Assembly: GCF_023657445.1 (NCBI RefSeq)
Contig: NZ_JAGTWY010000001.1
Coordinates: 992,001 to 1,056,000, forward strand
Source: Marinobacter sediminum
GTDB taxonomy: Bacteria > Pseudomonadota > Gammaproteobacteria > Pseudomonadales > Oleiphilaceae
Reading direction: 5' to 3'
DNA: 64,000 nt
Positions 8,280 through 16,704 of this stretch are shown in pieces; positions within the stretch are counted from its first letter, which is position 1; the number at the start of each line of letters is the position of its first letter. A program made the translations under genes and the position numbers. The notes beneath the pieces are model-generated. The model was not told the DNA's origin. It searched no databases and was given only the letters and a program-made list of their open reading frames with translations.

Positions 8280-10209
8280 TTCGATCCCCGTTATCGAATT
8301 CGTTGTACCGGGTGATCCCGGCCAGAATACCGGTGGATATCGCTATGTCCGTATGGTGGCGTATGCGCTGGGTTTGACTGGATGTAAGACACGCATCACG
8401 GGGTTGCAGGGTCGGTTCCCCCGGCCTGATAAGGCAGCCATTGCAGCCATGGATCAGTGTCTGGGACGTTTGTCGCCGGGCACTTGTGTGGTGCTGGATG
8501 GTCTGGCGATGAGCGGTATGCCTTCAGAGGTTTTCGGGAAACATGCCGGGCGGTTGAACCTGGTCGCCCTGATTCACCATCCACTGGCTGACGAAACCGG
8601 ACTTTCGGAGGTGGACAGGGAATGGTTTTTTGAGGCTGAACGGCGTGCTCTCGACGTTGTCGGCAAGGTCATCACCACCAGCGATTTTACCGCCGATCGG
8701 CTCGCGGATTTCGGCGTCGCTGCCGAGCGTATCAAGACCGCTGTACCCGGTGTTGAGAGGCTGTCTGAGGCGAACCCGGAACCTATTGCGAAAATGCCCA
8801 GTGGTGAGGGGCCTCATCTTCTTTCTGTCGCCCATTTTTCGCCGCGCAAAGCCCAGGATCAGTTGGTCGAAGCACTTGCGAGTCTGACCGATCTCCCCTG
8901 GCAATGTACGTTGGCGGGCTCGCTCGAACGTGATCCTGGCTATGGGCGAAAGGTGGCGGACATGTTGAGTGCCTTTGGTTTGCAGGATCGGATTACCCTG
9001 ACGGGCGAGGTCAGCGGTGACTCCCTCGGGAAGTTGTACCGGTCGGCGCAGATCTTTGTATTGCCTTCCCTGTACGAGGGCTACGGCATGGTCATTGATG
9101 AGGCGATCGCCGCGGGCTTGCCGGTGATTTCTTCCACCGGTGGTGCTCTGGCCCAGACATCGGCGCGGCCGGGTGTTGTTCAGTACAGTGTCGGAGATGT
9201 ACGAGCCCTGACTGCCCGTCTCAGGGCCTGGCTGGAAAACCCGCAAGAGCTGGAAGACGCCACCAATCTCGCTGCGCTGGAGTCCCTGAGGGTAAGACGC
9301 TGGGCAGATACGGCAAGTGACATATTGAGTGCGTTGGCCTATTTCGAGATCCGGCTTCACCACAGTACCTTTGACAGTCGATGGCTGGCATTGCGGGAGC
9401 CGGTGGATCACGCCGCCCGCTCAGTGTTGCTTACCGATACCCTGAATCACTGGCTGCAGTCGTTGTATTCAGAGCAGAGCGTTGGCAGCCGGCAGACGCC
9501 TGTGCATATTGTCGACATGGGTGTGGGCCGAGGTTCCAATGCCGTTTATCTGGTACCTCGTCTGCAGTTGCCGCAGCAGTGGCTGCTAATGGATCATGAC
9601 GATGAGCTTCTGAGGGAGGCTGGAAAACGACTTAAGCGTCTGGACGTTCCCTTTACTGTTCTCCGGAGGCGCCTCACGGCGGCGTCTCTGGAAGAGAGTC
9701 TGCCCGCTGATGCGAAACTGATCACCGCCTCGGCGTTGATCGACCTGGTTTCGGAGGGCTGGCTGGCGTCTCTGGCCGATGCCGCACAGTCCCGACGGGC
9801 TGCCTTGCTGGTGGTTTTGAGTTACAGCGGTTCGTTTGAACTGGCCCCGCCACATCCGGATGATGAGCTTCTGCAAAACCTGGTTAACCGGCATCAGCAC
9901 GGCGACAAAGGGGCGGGCGCTGCGCTGGGTCCCGATGCGAGTCTGGTTCTAAAAAACCGATTGGCCCAGGCGGGGTATCTGGTGACTCTTGCAGAAAGCC
10001 CCTGGCACCTGAACGGCGATGATTCCGAGTTGGCGGAGCGCCTGATGGAGGGTTGGGTTGATGCCGCTCTTGAGCAGGATCCGACCCAGGGTGAGCGATT
10101 ATCTGCCTGGCTGGCTGACCGGAAACATCAGTTGGCCGGAGGTGGGCTCAGAATAACCGTGCACCACCTGGATTTGCTGGCATTACCGCCCAACGAAGAC
10201 ATGCGATGA
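8266..10209 (+). CDS. Fused GT4-type glycosyltransferase and SAM methyltransferase-like protein
   Basis: 647 residues. The N-terminal two thirds is a GT-B glycosyltransferase of family 4: HLLSVAHFSPRKAQDQLVEAL and the EGYGMVIDEAIAAGLPV donor site near residue 271. From about residue 370 a second domain begins, with the SAM-binding loop IVDMGVGRGSN at about 415-425 and a Rossmann-like pattern. So one chain may transfer a sugar and methylate the product. It is coupled to the QueD-like gene (14-base overlap) and to the membrane protein after it (ATGA overlap). Substrates are unknown. Confidence 0.78.
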   Translation: MPESDSIPVIEFVVPGDPGQNTGGYRYVRMVAYALGLTGCKTRITGLQGRFPRPDKAAIAAMDQCLGRLSPGTCVVLDGLAMSGMPSEVFGKHAGRLNLVALIHHPLADETGLSEVDREWFFEAERRALDVVGKVITTSDFTADRLADFGVAAERIKTAVPGVERLSEANPEPIAKMPSGEGPHLLSVAHFSPRKAQDQLVEALASLTDLPWQCTLAGSLERDPGYGRKVADMLSAFGLQDRITLTGEVSGDSLGKLYRSAQIFVLPSLYEGYGMVIDEAIAAGLPVISSTGGALAQTSARPGVVQYSVGDVRALTARLRAWLENPQELEDATNLAALESLRVRRWADTASDILSALAYFEIRLHHSTFDSRWLALREPVDHAARSVLLTDTLNHWLQSLYSEQSVGSRQTPVHIVDMGVGRGSNAVYLVPRLQLPQQWLLMDHDDELLREAGKRLKRLDVPFTVLRRRLTAASLEESLPADAKLITASALIDLVSEGWLASLADAAQSRRAALLVVLSYSGSFELAPPHPDDELLQNLVNRHQHGDKGAGAALGPDASLVLKNRLAQAGYLVTLAESPWHLNGDDSELAERLMEGWVDAALEQDPTQGERLSAWLADRKHQLAGGGLRITVHHLDLLALPPNEDMR

Positions 10210-11147
10210 CAGTCTTGCGTGGGCGGATTCGGCCAGTCTTGCGCTGGGTTGTTGCAGTCTCGTTGATCGGTCTTGTTTTTTTCACCGTCGATACAGCGCT
10301 CCTGTGGCGGGAAATGGCAAGGCTGTCTCCTGTGGTGTTTTTTTCGGCTCTTGCGGTGACCGTAGTTCAGGTTATGGTTTCGGCCTGGCGCTGGCGTTAT
10401 ACCGTTTCAAGGCTTGGCCTCTCACTGCCCTATGGTCTGGCGGTACGAGAGTACTATCTTGCGACCTTTCTGAATCAAGTGTTGCCTGGTGGTGTGCTTG
10501 GCGACGTCAACCGGGCCTGGCGCCACAGTGCCGATAGCGGCCAGCGTCTTGCCGCCCTGCACGGTGTCGCGATTGAGCGCCTGTCCGGGCAGTTGGTGCT
10601 GGCAATGGCCGTCGTATTTGCGGTTGTCTGGTTGGCCAGTAATGGACACGTCCTGGCGGTGCCGTTCGATCGACTCTGGCTACTTATCATTGTGCTGGTG
10701 GCAGTCATTGCCGGGCTTTTTCTAGTAAGCCGGCTAAGCGGTCGGTTGGCTGATTATCTGGGTCAGCTTCGCAGAGATCTCAGGCGTTCGCTGCTCGGCT
10801 GGCCCGCGTTGCCAGTTCAGCTTTCGAGTTCGCTACTTTTACTGGCCAGCTACCTGGCCGCGTTTCTGGTACTGGCACAGGGTGCCGGTTATGTGCACAG
10901 CGTGGCCTCTTTGTTCCTCATTACAGCTCTGTCCGTTCTTTTACTGCTGAGCATGGTGATTCCTGTCACCGTGGCTGGCTGGGGTGTCCGTGAGGGTGTT
11001 GCGGCGCTGTTATGGCCCCTGGCGGGGCTGCCTTCGGAGCAGGGCGTGGCGCTGAGTGTGAGCTATGGTGTTCTGGTGTTTGTGTCCGGCCTCCCGGGGC
11101 TGTTGGTCCTGCTCAGGGGAGTGAAACAAAGGCAGCCCGCCCAGTGA
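10206..11147 (+). CDS. Lysylphosphatidylglycerol synthase/AglD-type membrane protein
   Basis: 313 residues with about eight hydrophobic helices. The segment YYLATFLNQVLPGGVLGDVNR is the mark of the LPG_synthase_TM family (UPF0104), the membrane half of MprF-type proteins, which on its own is thought to flip or bind polar lipids. GWGVREG near the C-terminus also fits. Start and the previous stop overlap as ATGA, so it belongs to the cluster operon. In this setting it could move a lipid-linked product across the inner membrane (inference). Confidence 0.82.
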   Translation: MTVLRGRIRPVLRWVVAVSLIGLVFFTVDTALLWREMARLSPVVFFSALAVTVVQVMVSAWRWRYTVSRLGLSLPYGLAVREYYLATFLNQVLPGGVLGDVNRAWRHSADSGQRLAALHGVAIERLSGQLVLAMAVVFAVVWLASNGHVLAVPFDRLWLLIIVLVAVIAGLFLVSRLSGRLADYLGQLRRDLRRSLLGWPALPVQLSSSLLLLASYLAAFLVLAQGAGYVHSVASLFLITALSVLLLLSMVIPVTVAGWGVREGVAALLWPLAGLPSEQGVALSVSYGVLVFVSGLPGLLVLLRGVKQRQPAQ

Positions 11148-11153
11148 CTGGGT

Positions 11154-12020
11154 TCATTGGGAGAAATCCAGATCAAACAGCATATCGCTGCCGAGATTAA
11201 TAAGCTGTGCCCGTGGTCGCAAGGCATCATCAAGCAGGTCTATTTCCGGCAGGGAAAACGCTGGCCGCCCACTGCCGATTATCATTGGAGCGACCATCAC
11301 GTGCAGGCGGTCGAGCAGTCCGGCCTTGAGAAACGACGAGACGGTAACGCCGCCGCCCTCAATGAAAACTTTCCTCAAACCCAGATTATTCAATACCTTG
11401 AGAATAACGGCAGGATCTGCGGGCACGTTCTCGACGGTTTCGCCCAGGCAGGGCACCTCCACCACTGTGCCCGGGGCCAGCGATAGGGTTTGCGGCTGAT
11501 AGCGCCCTGCAACCAGCCTGAGGGTGGGTGCCTCGCCATCGGTGAACAGGTGATGACTGTCTGGCACCCGGCGATGACGATCAATGACGACTCGAACCGG
11601 ATTGGGGCCGCTGGAGCGGCGTACTGTCAGGCGTGGGTTGTCGGTGACGGCAGTGCCTGTGCCAACCACGACAGCATCGGATACGGCACGAATTCGGTGA
11701 AGGTGGGTGATACCGTCGTCGCCATTGATAAAGCGGGAGCACCCGGTGACCGTTGCAATCCGCCCATCCAGGCTTTGGCCCAACTGACCGATAACCCTTG
11801 GCTGAGAGTCCTGTTCAAGTGGCCGGCAGAGAGGCATAAATACCGAGAGCAGGTTTCTTGCGGCTTCCGTGGCCGGGTGTAAAAGATGCCAGCTGCCATG
11901 ACCATTGACTCTGACAGCATCTTGCTGGCTCTCAGGCAGTGGCAATGTCACATTCCTGCGGTTTACTGCGTTGAGCACCAGCTCCCAGGCAGCGTCGGTG
12001 TCCAGTGGTTTCTCGGCCAT
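11154..12020 (-). CDS. RibD C-terminal-type reductase
   Basis: About 288 residues. The second part is a dihydrofolate-reductase-fold RibD C-terminal domain: GQLGQSLDGRIATVTG, AVSDAVVVGTGTAVTDNPRLTVR and EGGGVTVSSFLKAGLLDRLHV. There is no deaminase domain; instead the first 75 residues are unlike RibD. It would reduce a pyrimidine- or pteridine-like amino sugar with NADPH. The ATG at 12020 has AGGA 5 bases upstream; one at 12026 is also possible. It converges on the membrane-protein gene with only 6 bases between, and I group it with the 5.9-11.1 kb cluster. Confidence 0.82.
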   Translation of the reverse strand: MAEKPLDTDAAWELVLNAVNRRNVTLPLPESQQDAVRVNGHGSWHLLHPATEAARNLLSVFMPLCRPLEQDSQPRVIGQLGQSLDGRIATVTGCSRFINGDDGITHLHRIRAVSDAVVVGTGTAVTDNPRLTVRRSSGPNPVRVVIDRHRRVPDSHHLFTDGEAPTLRLVAGRYQPQTLSLAPGTVVEVPCLGETVENVPADPAVILKVLNNLGLRKVFIEGGGVTVSSFLKAGLLDRLHVMVAPMIIGSGRPAFSLPEIDLLDDALRPRAQLINLGSDMLFDLDFSQ

Positions 12021-12179
12021 AAACATCCTGTTCCATTGCCTTTGGATTCATTAGAGGCAGATTGTGTGCAAGCCTATATGTACGTTACATTTCTTCTTTG
12101 ATTCACTTTTTCCTGCATTTCCGGATCGTATGACCCCCGGAGATCCTGGCGTCCCGTTACAGGGTAGAGGCAATCAGCT

Positions 12180-12596
12180 ATGCGATACCTGCAAACCTTC
12201 AATCGCCGCCTGAGACGGACGCGGGAGGCTGGGCAATACTCTCCCGGAGATGTTGCCGAGATGTGTGGTGTCGACGAAGCCCGGGTAAAAAGCTGGGAGG
12301 CGTCCGACGCCAGACAGCGTAGTTACCCGAGTGTGACAGAGCTTCTGGATTTTTGCATCAGGACTGAAACGCCCCTGGAGAGCATGCTGGATCTGGATGA
12401 ATCCGGTGATAGCGGCCAGCTGGAACTGCCCGGACTGGCCTTCAGCAACAGTGATGATCTCTCGGTTGCACTGAAAGAACTGGAGCTCGAGATTAACCGG
12501 GTTCAGTTATCCGATGAAGAGGTTGAACTGCTGCGCCGGTTCCGTAAAACCTCCGCGGAAAACCGGCGCATGATCCTTCAGATACTTGGCCGCTGA
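12180..12596 (+). CDS. Small helix-turn-helix (XRE-like) protein
   Basis: 138 residues. Residues 5-60 form an XRE-type helix-turn-helix (LRRTREAGQYSPGDVAEMCG then VDEARVKSWEASDARQRSYP), followed by an acidic linker and a helical C-terminal part ending LLRRFRKTSAENRRMILQIL. It looks like a DNA-binding regulator of unknown target. It is convergent with galU, with 8 bases between stops. Confidence 0.72.
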   Translation: MRYLQTFNRRLRRTREAGQYSPGDVAEMCGVDEARVKSWEASDARQRSYPSVTELLDFCIRTETPLESMLDLDESGDSGQLELPGLAFSNSDDLSVALKELELEINRVQLSDEEVELLRRFRKTSAENRRMILQILGR

Positions 12597-12604
12597 ATCG
12601 GCGT

Positions 12605-13441
12605 TTACTTGCCTTTCTTGTAGATGTTCTCGTAAACGTAGTTGGTTGCTTCCACAAACCCGTCAATGCTGCCACAGTCAAAGCGACGCCCCTTGAACTG
12701 GTAGGCCAGAACGCAGCCATTTTTGGCCTGCTCCAGTAGCGCATCCGTAATCTGAACTTCACCGTTCTTGCCCGGTGGCGTGCGCTCAATGACATCGAAG
12801 ATGTCCGGCGTCAGGATATAACGGCCGATAATGGCAAGGTTGCTCGGCGCATCCTCCGGCGCAGGCTTCTCTACCATGTCCGTAATGCGGTAAAGGCCAT
12901 CTTTCATGGATTCGCCGGCAATCACCCCGTATTTGTGAGTTTCGTCTTCGGGGACCTCTTCAATGGCCACAATAGAGCAGCGGAACTGGTTATACAGTTT
13001 TACCATTTGCGCCAGGACGCCGTCTTCGCCTTCCGGGCCGATGCAGAAGTCGTCGGCAAGCACAACCGCAAAGGGGTTGTCGCCCACCAGGTTCCGTCCG
13101 GTAAGAATGGCATGGCCCAGGCCCTTCATCTCGTTCTGACGGGTGAAGGCGAAGCTGTTGTGATCAATCAGGTCCCGGATGGATGCCAGCAAGTCTTCCT
13201 TGCCGGAGCCGGCAATCTGGTGCTCCAGCTCATAGCTGATATCAAAGTGGTCCTCGATGGCGCGTTTGCCTCGGCCAGTGACAAAGCCGAATTCGTGAAT
13301 ACCGGCCTCCGCTGCTTCTTCAACTCCGTATTGAACGAGAGGCTTGTTAACAACCGGGAGAATCTCCTTGGGCATGGCCTTGGTCGCGGGAAGAAAGCGG
13401 GTCCCGTAGCCAGCAACGGGGAACAGGCATTTTTTGATCAT
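12605..13441 (-). CDS. galU: UTP-glucose-1-phosphate uridylyltransferase
   Basis: 278 residues from the ATG at 13441, preceded by AAAGGACG. The signature FPVAGYGTRFLPATKAMPKE is complete, and ADDFCIGPEG, KYGVIAGE and the FKGRRFDCGSIDGF end all match GalU. It makes UDP-glucose, the precursor for UDP-glucuronate and for many surface polysaccharides, and so may feed the glycan locus in this window (inference). The longer upstream reading frame to 13573 lacks family similarity. Confidence 0.95.
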   Translation of the reverse strand: MIKKCLFPVAGYGTRFLPATKAMPKEILPVVNKPLVQYGVEEAAEAGIHEFGFVTGRGKRAIEDHFDISYELEHQIAGSGKEDLLASIRDLIDHNSFAFTRQNEMKGLGHAILTGRNLVGDNPFAVVLADDFCIGPEGEDGVLAQMVKLYNQFRCSIVAIEEVPEDETHKYGVIAGESMKDGLYRITDMVEKPAPEDAPSNLAIIGRYILTPDIFDVIERTPPGKNGEVQITDALLEQAKNGCVLAYQFKGRRFDCGSIDGFVEATNYVYENIYKKGK

Positions 13442-13708
13442 ACGAATCGTCCTTTGGTTTTGGTTTCTGCCATGAGCCACAACTGCGTATCTGAAAGTGC
13501 ATTCACAAAGTGTGCCGAGTGTAACCAAGTTGCTTGTATAAATGGAGCCCCGGCAGTCTAAAAGGAGGTTCATGCAGGCTGATCTCCCGCTACATGCGTT
13601 GAGTATGCACCATTAATGAGCGCTATTTGTGCAGGACCGGCTTTAAGGTGGTGTTAGACCTTTTGTTAACAACTTGGGTTCCCATGAACGGAAAAAGCGT
13701 GTAAGTCT

Positions 13709-13736
13709 TTGACTTTCAATCCCTGTACTCTATTTA
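13709..13736 (+). promoter_or_regulatory. Possible upstream sigma-70 promoter of the prp operon
   Basis: TTGACT at 13709-13714 and TATTTA at 13731-13736 with 16 bases between. The first operator-like site starts at the end of the -10, which would suit repression. Weaker than the second candidate promoter. Confidence 0.4.
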
Positions 13737-13745
13737 TGTCGACAA
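13736..13745 (+). promoter_or_regulatory. GntR-type operator-like site 1
   Basis: ATGTCGACAA, containing the perfect palindrome TGTCGACA. It matches sites 2 and 3 (TTGTTGACAA) at 8 of 10 positions and starts 33 bases before site 2. This shape suits FCD-type GntR regulators. Confidence 0.5.
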
Positions 13746-13765
13746 TGCATCCGTTCTTGGTCGAT

Positions 13766-13781
13766 TTATTGTTGACAATAA
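13766..13781 (+). promoter_or_regulatory. GntR-type operator-like site 2
   Basis: A 16-bp inverted repeat TTATTG-TTGA-CAATAA with perfect 6-bp arms, containing TTGTTGACAA at 13769-13778. It overlaps the TTGACA -35 of the better promoter candidate, so binding would block transcription. Confidence 0.6.
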
Positions 13782-13800
13782 GCCAACCCAGGCGTACTTT
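13772..13800 (+). promoter_or_regulatory. Probable sigma-70 promoter of gntR-prpBC-acnD-prpF
   Basis: A consensus TTGACA (13772-13777), 17 bases, then TACTTT (13795-13800). The -35 lies inside operator site 2, and site 3 falls about 20 bases downstream of the -10, a layout for autorepression. Confidence 0.5.
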
Positions 13801-13820
13801 TCTATTCATTCCGTTCAACA

Positions 13821-13830
13821 TTGTTGACAA
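13821..13830 (+). promoter_or_regulatory. GntR-type operator-like site 3
   Basis: TTGTTGACAA, identical to the core of site 2 and 52 bases from it (close to five helical turns). It ends 4 bases before the regulator's ATG, where binding would also hinder translation or elongation. Confidence 0.5.
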
Positions 13831-13834
13831 AAGT

Positions 13835-14515
13835 ATGAGCCAAGCCGCAATTCAAACCCAAACCCGTGCCGACGAAGCTTTCGATTGTCTGCAAACGGCA
13901 ATCGTTATGGGCGACCTGGCCCCCGGCGAGAAAATCGGGGAAGTGGAGCTCTGTTCCCGCTTTAACCTGACCCGCGGGCCGTTGCGTGAAGCGTTAGGGC
14001 GTCTGGAGTCTCGTGGTCTGCTTGTTCGTCGCCCCCATGCCGGTGTAAAAGTGGTATCTGTCAGCACGGAAGAGCTCATGGAGCTATATCGGATCCGTGA
14101 GGTGATGGAAGGCTTGGCTGCGCGCCAGGCGGCAGAGCGCATGACGGACGAGGAAATCTCTGACCTTCAGGCGACGCTGGATGCTCACGAGAAGATGATT
14201 GAGGAGGCTCAGGGGCAGGCCTATTATCAGGCCGAAGGTGACTATGATTTTCACTACCGGATTGCCACCGGCTGCCGCAACACAAAACTGGCCCAGATGC
14301 TGTTGGGCGACCTGTATTACATGGTGCGGATGTACCGTTACCGGTTAAGCACCTCCACCGGGCGCCCCCACCGGGCGCTTGGTGAACACCGCCGTATCGT
14401 CGAAGCCATTGCCCAGCGCGATGGTGAACTCGCCGAATTCCTGATGAAACGACACATTAACGCCGCTCGCCGAAATTTTGAGAAAAAGGTTCAAGAAGGC
14501 GTTTTAACCATCTGA
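13835..14515 (+). CDS. GntR-family (FCD-type) regulator of the methylcitrate operon
   Basis: 226 residues from the ATG at 13835 ([19 protein letters not shown]). A winged HTH (about residues 10-75, with [20 protein letters not shown]) is followed by an all-helical FCD ligand domain whose Asp/His residues ([20 protein letters not shown]) fit a metal-dependent effector site. It is first in the operon, 19 bases before prpB, so it is very likely the prp repressor responding to a propionate-pathway compound (inference from position). Many enteric bacteria use an unrelated sigma-54 type PrpR. The frame extends to 13709, but that part overlaps promoter and operators. Confidence 0.88.
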   Translation: MSQAAIQTQTRADEAFDCLQTAIVMGDLAPGEKIGEVELCSRFNLTRGPLREALGRLESRGLLVRRPHAGVKVVSVSTEELMELYRIREVMEGLAARQAAERMTDEEISDLQATLDAHEKMIEEAQGQAYYQAEGDYDFHYRIATGCRNTKLAQMLLGDLYYMVRMYRYRLSTSTGRPHRALGEHRRIVEAIAQRDGELAEFLMKRHINAARRNFEKKVQEGVLTI

Positions 14516-14534
14516 TAAAAAAAGGAAAAGCATT

Positions 14535-15422
14535 ATGTCCAGCAAGCTTTCCCCGGGCGCACGCTTCCGCAAGGCCCTGAAAGAAAACCAGCCCCTGCAG
14601 ATTGTAGGCACTGTTAACGCATATGCCGCTATGATGGCCCAGAAAGTCGGGCATCAGGCCATCTACCTGTCTGGCGGCGGCGTGGCCAACGCTTCCTACG
14701 GTCTGCCGGATCTCGGCATGACCACACTGAACGATGTCGTTGAAGACGTTCGTCGTATCACTTCTGCGTCTGACCTGCCTCTGCTGGTGGACATAGATAC
14801 CGGCTGGGGTGGCGCCTTTAACATTGCCCGCACCATCCGCGAAATGGAACGTGCCGGAGCTGCGGCTGTCCATATCGAAGATCAGGTGGCGCAGAAGCGT
14901 TGCGGCCATCGCCCGAACAAGGAAATTGTGTCCCAGGAAGAGATGGTCGACCGCGTCAAAGCCGCTGTTGATGCTCGCCAGGATGATGACTTCTTTATCA
15001 TGGCCCGCACTGACGCTTTCCAGAAGGAAGGTCTCGAGGCTGCCATTGAGCGTGCCAAGGCCTGTGTCGAGGCGGGCGCGGATGGCATTTTTGCCGAAGC
15101 CGTGACCGAGCTTGAGCATTACAAGGCCTTTTCCGAAGCGCTGGATGTGCCGATTCTGGCCAATATCACGGAGTTTGGTGCCACACCGTTGTACAACCGT
15201 AAAGAGCTGGCTGATGCCGGAGCTGATATGGTTCTGTACCCGTTGAGTGCCTTCCGCGCCATGAACAAGGCGGCGGTAGCGGTTTACCAGAATATCCTCG
15301 AGAAAGGCGACCAGAAAGATGTGGTTGATTTGATGCAAACGCGGATGGAACTCTACGATTTCCTGAACTATCACGAGTTCGAGCAGAAGCTGGATCAGTT
15401 GTTCCAGCAGAGCAAAGACTGA
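14535..15422 (+). CDS. prpB: 2-Methylisocitrate lyase
   Basis: 295 residues of the isocitrate lyase/PEP mutase superfamily. The signature KRCGHRPNK is at residues 121-129 (catalytic Cys123), with [18 protein letters not shown] and [13 protein letters not shown] for metal and substrate. It splits 2-methylisocitrate into pyruvate and succinate, the last step of the methylcitrate cycle for propionyl-CoA. An AAAAGGAAA ribosome site precedes the ATG. It is followed 74 bases later by prpC. Confidence 0.95.
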   Translation: MSSKLSPGARFRKALKENQPLQIVGTVNAYAAMMAQKVGHQAIYLSGGGVANASYGLPDLGMTTLNDVVEDVRRITSASDLPLLVDIDTGWGGAFNIARTIREMERAGAAAVHIEDQVAQKRCGHRPNKEIVSQEEMVDRVKAAVDARQDDDFFIMARTDAFQKEGLEAAIERAKACVEAGADGIFAEAVTELEHYKAFSEALDVPILANITEFGATPLYNRKELADAGADMVLYPLSAFRAMNKAAVAVYQNILEKGDQKDVVDLMQTRMELYDFLNYHEFEQKLDQLFQQSKD

Positions 15423-15496
15423 TTATTACGGGGGCTGATGGAAGCACCATCTGCCCCCCGGTTTCACGATTGAAGTAAAGATGAGGGGAAGCAACG

Positions 15497-16627
15497 ATGG
15501 CTGAAGCAAAAAAACTGGAAGGGGCGGGCCTCCGTGGCCAGGTAGCCGGACAGACTGCATTGTGTACCGTTGGCCAGAGTGGCGCTGGCCTGACCTATCG
15601 CGGTTATGACATTGCCGATCTGGCGGAAAAGGCCCAGTTCGAGGAAATTGCATACCTCCTACTGCGGGGTAAACTGCCCAATCGCCAGGAACTGGATGCC
15701 TACAAGGAAAAACTGCACAGCCTGCGTGGCTTGCCGGCCGCCCTGAAGACCGTGCTGGAGCAGATCCCCAAAGACGCACATCCCATGGATGTTATGCGTA
15801 CCGGCTGCTCCATGTTGGGCAACCTTGAAACCGAGCAGGATTTCAGTGAGCAGGACGATAAAATCGATCGTATGCTGGCGGCTTTCCCGTCCATCATCAC
15901 CTACTGGTACCGTTTTGCCCACGAGGGCATCCGCATTGAGACCGAGAGTAACGTCGACTCCATCGGTGGGCACTTCCTTGAGCTGCTGCACGGTAAAACG
16001 CCCAGCGAACTGCATGAACGCGTGATGAACGTGTCCCTTATTCTTTACGCTGAGCATGAATTCAACGCCTCTACGTTCACAGCCCGCGTTTGTGCCTCTA
16101 CGCTGTCTGATATTCACAGTTGTGTGACCGGCGCTATCGGTACGTTGCGTGGTCCGCTGCATGGTGGCGCAAACGAAGCAGCCATGGCCCTGATCGAGAA
16201 GTTCAAGACGGCGGAAGAGGCCGAGGAAGGTCTGATGGGTATGCTGGAGCGCAAAGAGAAGATCATGGGCTTCGGCCACGCGATCTATAAGGAATCGGAT
16301 CCGCGTAACGCCATTATCAAGCAATGGTCAAAGAAACTGGCAGACGAAGTGGACGACACCGTGCTGTACCCGGTTTCCCTTCGCTGTGAAGAGGTCATGT
16401 GGCGTGAAAAGAAACTGTTCTGTAACGCCGACTTTTTCCATGCCTCAGCCTATCACTTCATGGGCATTCCTACGGAGCTGTTCACCCCCATCTTCGTCAT
16501 GTCCCGGGTGTCTGGCTGGACCGCCCACGTGAAAGAACAGCGTGAAAACAATCGCATTATCCGTCCGAGTGCCGATTACACTGGCCCGGCGGATTCGAAG
16601 TGGGTGCCTATCGACGAGCGCCCGTAA
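15497..16627 (+). CDS. prpC: 2-Methylcitrate synthase
   Basis: 376 residues of the citrate synthase family, in the short form. Key residues are in YAEHEFNAS (His187), GPLHGGANE (His212) and GFGHAIYKESDPR (His261). Position in the operon separates it from ordinary citrate synthase: it joins propionyl-CoA and oxaloacetate to 2-methylcitrate. The ribosome site is GAGGGGAAG. A strong hairpin lies just after the stop, before acnD. Confidence 0.95.
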   Translation: MAEAKKLEGAGLRGQVAGQTALCTVGQSGAGLTYRGYDIADLAEKAQFEEIAYLLLRGKLPNRQELDAYKEKLHSLRGLPAALKTVLEQIPKDAHPMDVMRTGCSMLGNLETEQDFSEQDDKIDRMLAAFPSIITYWYRFAHEGIRIETESNVDSIGGHFLELLHGKTPSELHERVMNVSLILYAEHEFNASTFTARVCASTLSDIHSCVTGAIGTLRGPLHGGANEAAMALIEKFKTAEEAEEGLMGMLERKEKIMGFGHAIYKESDPRNAIIKQWSKKLADEVDDTVLYPVSLRCEEVMWREKKLFCNADFFHASAYHFMGIPTELFTPIFVMSRVSGWTAHVKEQRENNRIIRPSADYTGPADSKWVPIDERP

Positions 16628-16635
16628 AAGCGGAA

Positions 16636-16661
16636 GGGCACCCAGTTAACTCCGGGTGCCC
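16636..16661 (+). other. Intra-operon hairpin between prpC and acnD
   Basis: A perfect 8-bp stem GGGCACCC / GGGTGCCC with a 10-base loop, and no T-run after it, so it is not a standard terminator. It could set the 3' end and stability of the upstream mRNA segment or tune read-through into acnD. Confidence 0.6.
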
Positions 16662-16704
16662 ATCCCCGCCTGAACCTTCGATTCCCTGACACGAGCTACT
16701 GCCT

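Larger units (their letters stand above)
13442..13834. other. Divergent intergenic region between galU and the prp regulator
   Basis: 393 bases without a convincing gene. It must hold the galU promoter (minus) and the prp promoters (plus). Three GntR-type operator-like sites lie in the right third and are listed separately. A tiny frame at 13572-13616 with a strong AGGAGG site is noted as uncertain. Confidence 0.6.

Noticed and set aside
8524..9411. Minus-strand open frame opposite the glycosyltransferase fusion
   Set aside because: The plus-strand frame has clear GT4 motifs; this one has none.
13572..13616. 14-codon frame with a strong AGGAGG site in the galU-gntR gap
   Set aside because: The site is only 3 bases from the ATG, the peptide is very short and there is no attenuator-like structure after it; it may be a leader peptide but I cannot support it.
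14457..15374. Minus-strand open frame opposite prpB
   Set aside because: Shadow of prpB, no domain and no start signal.
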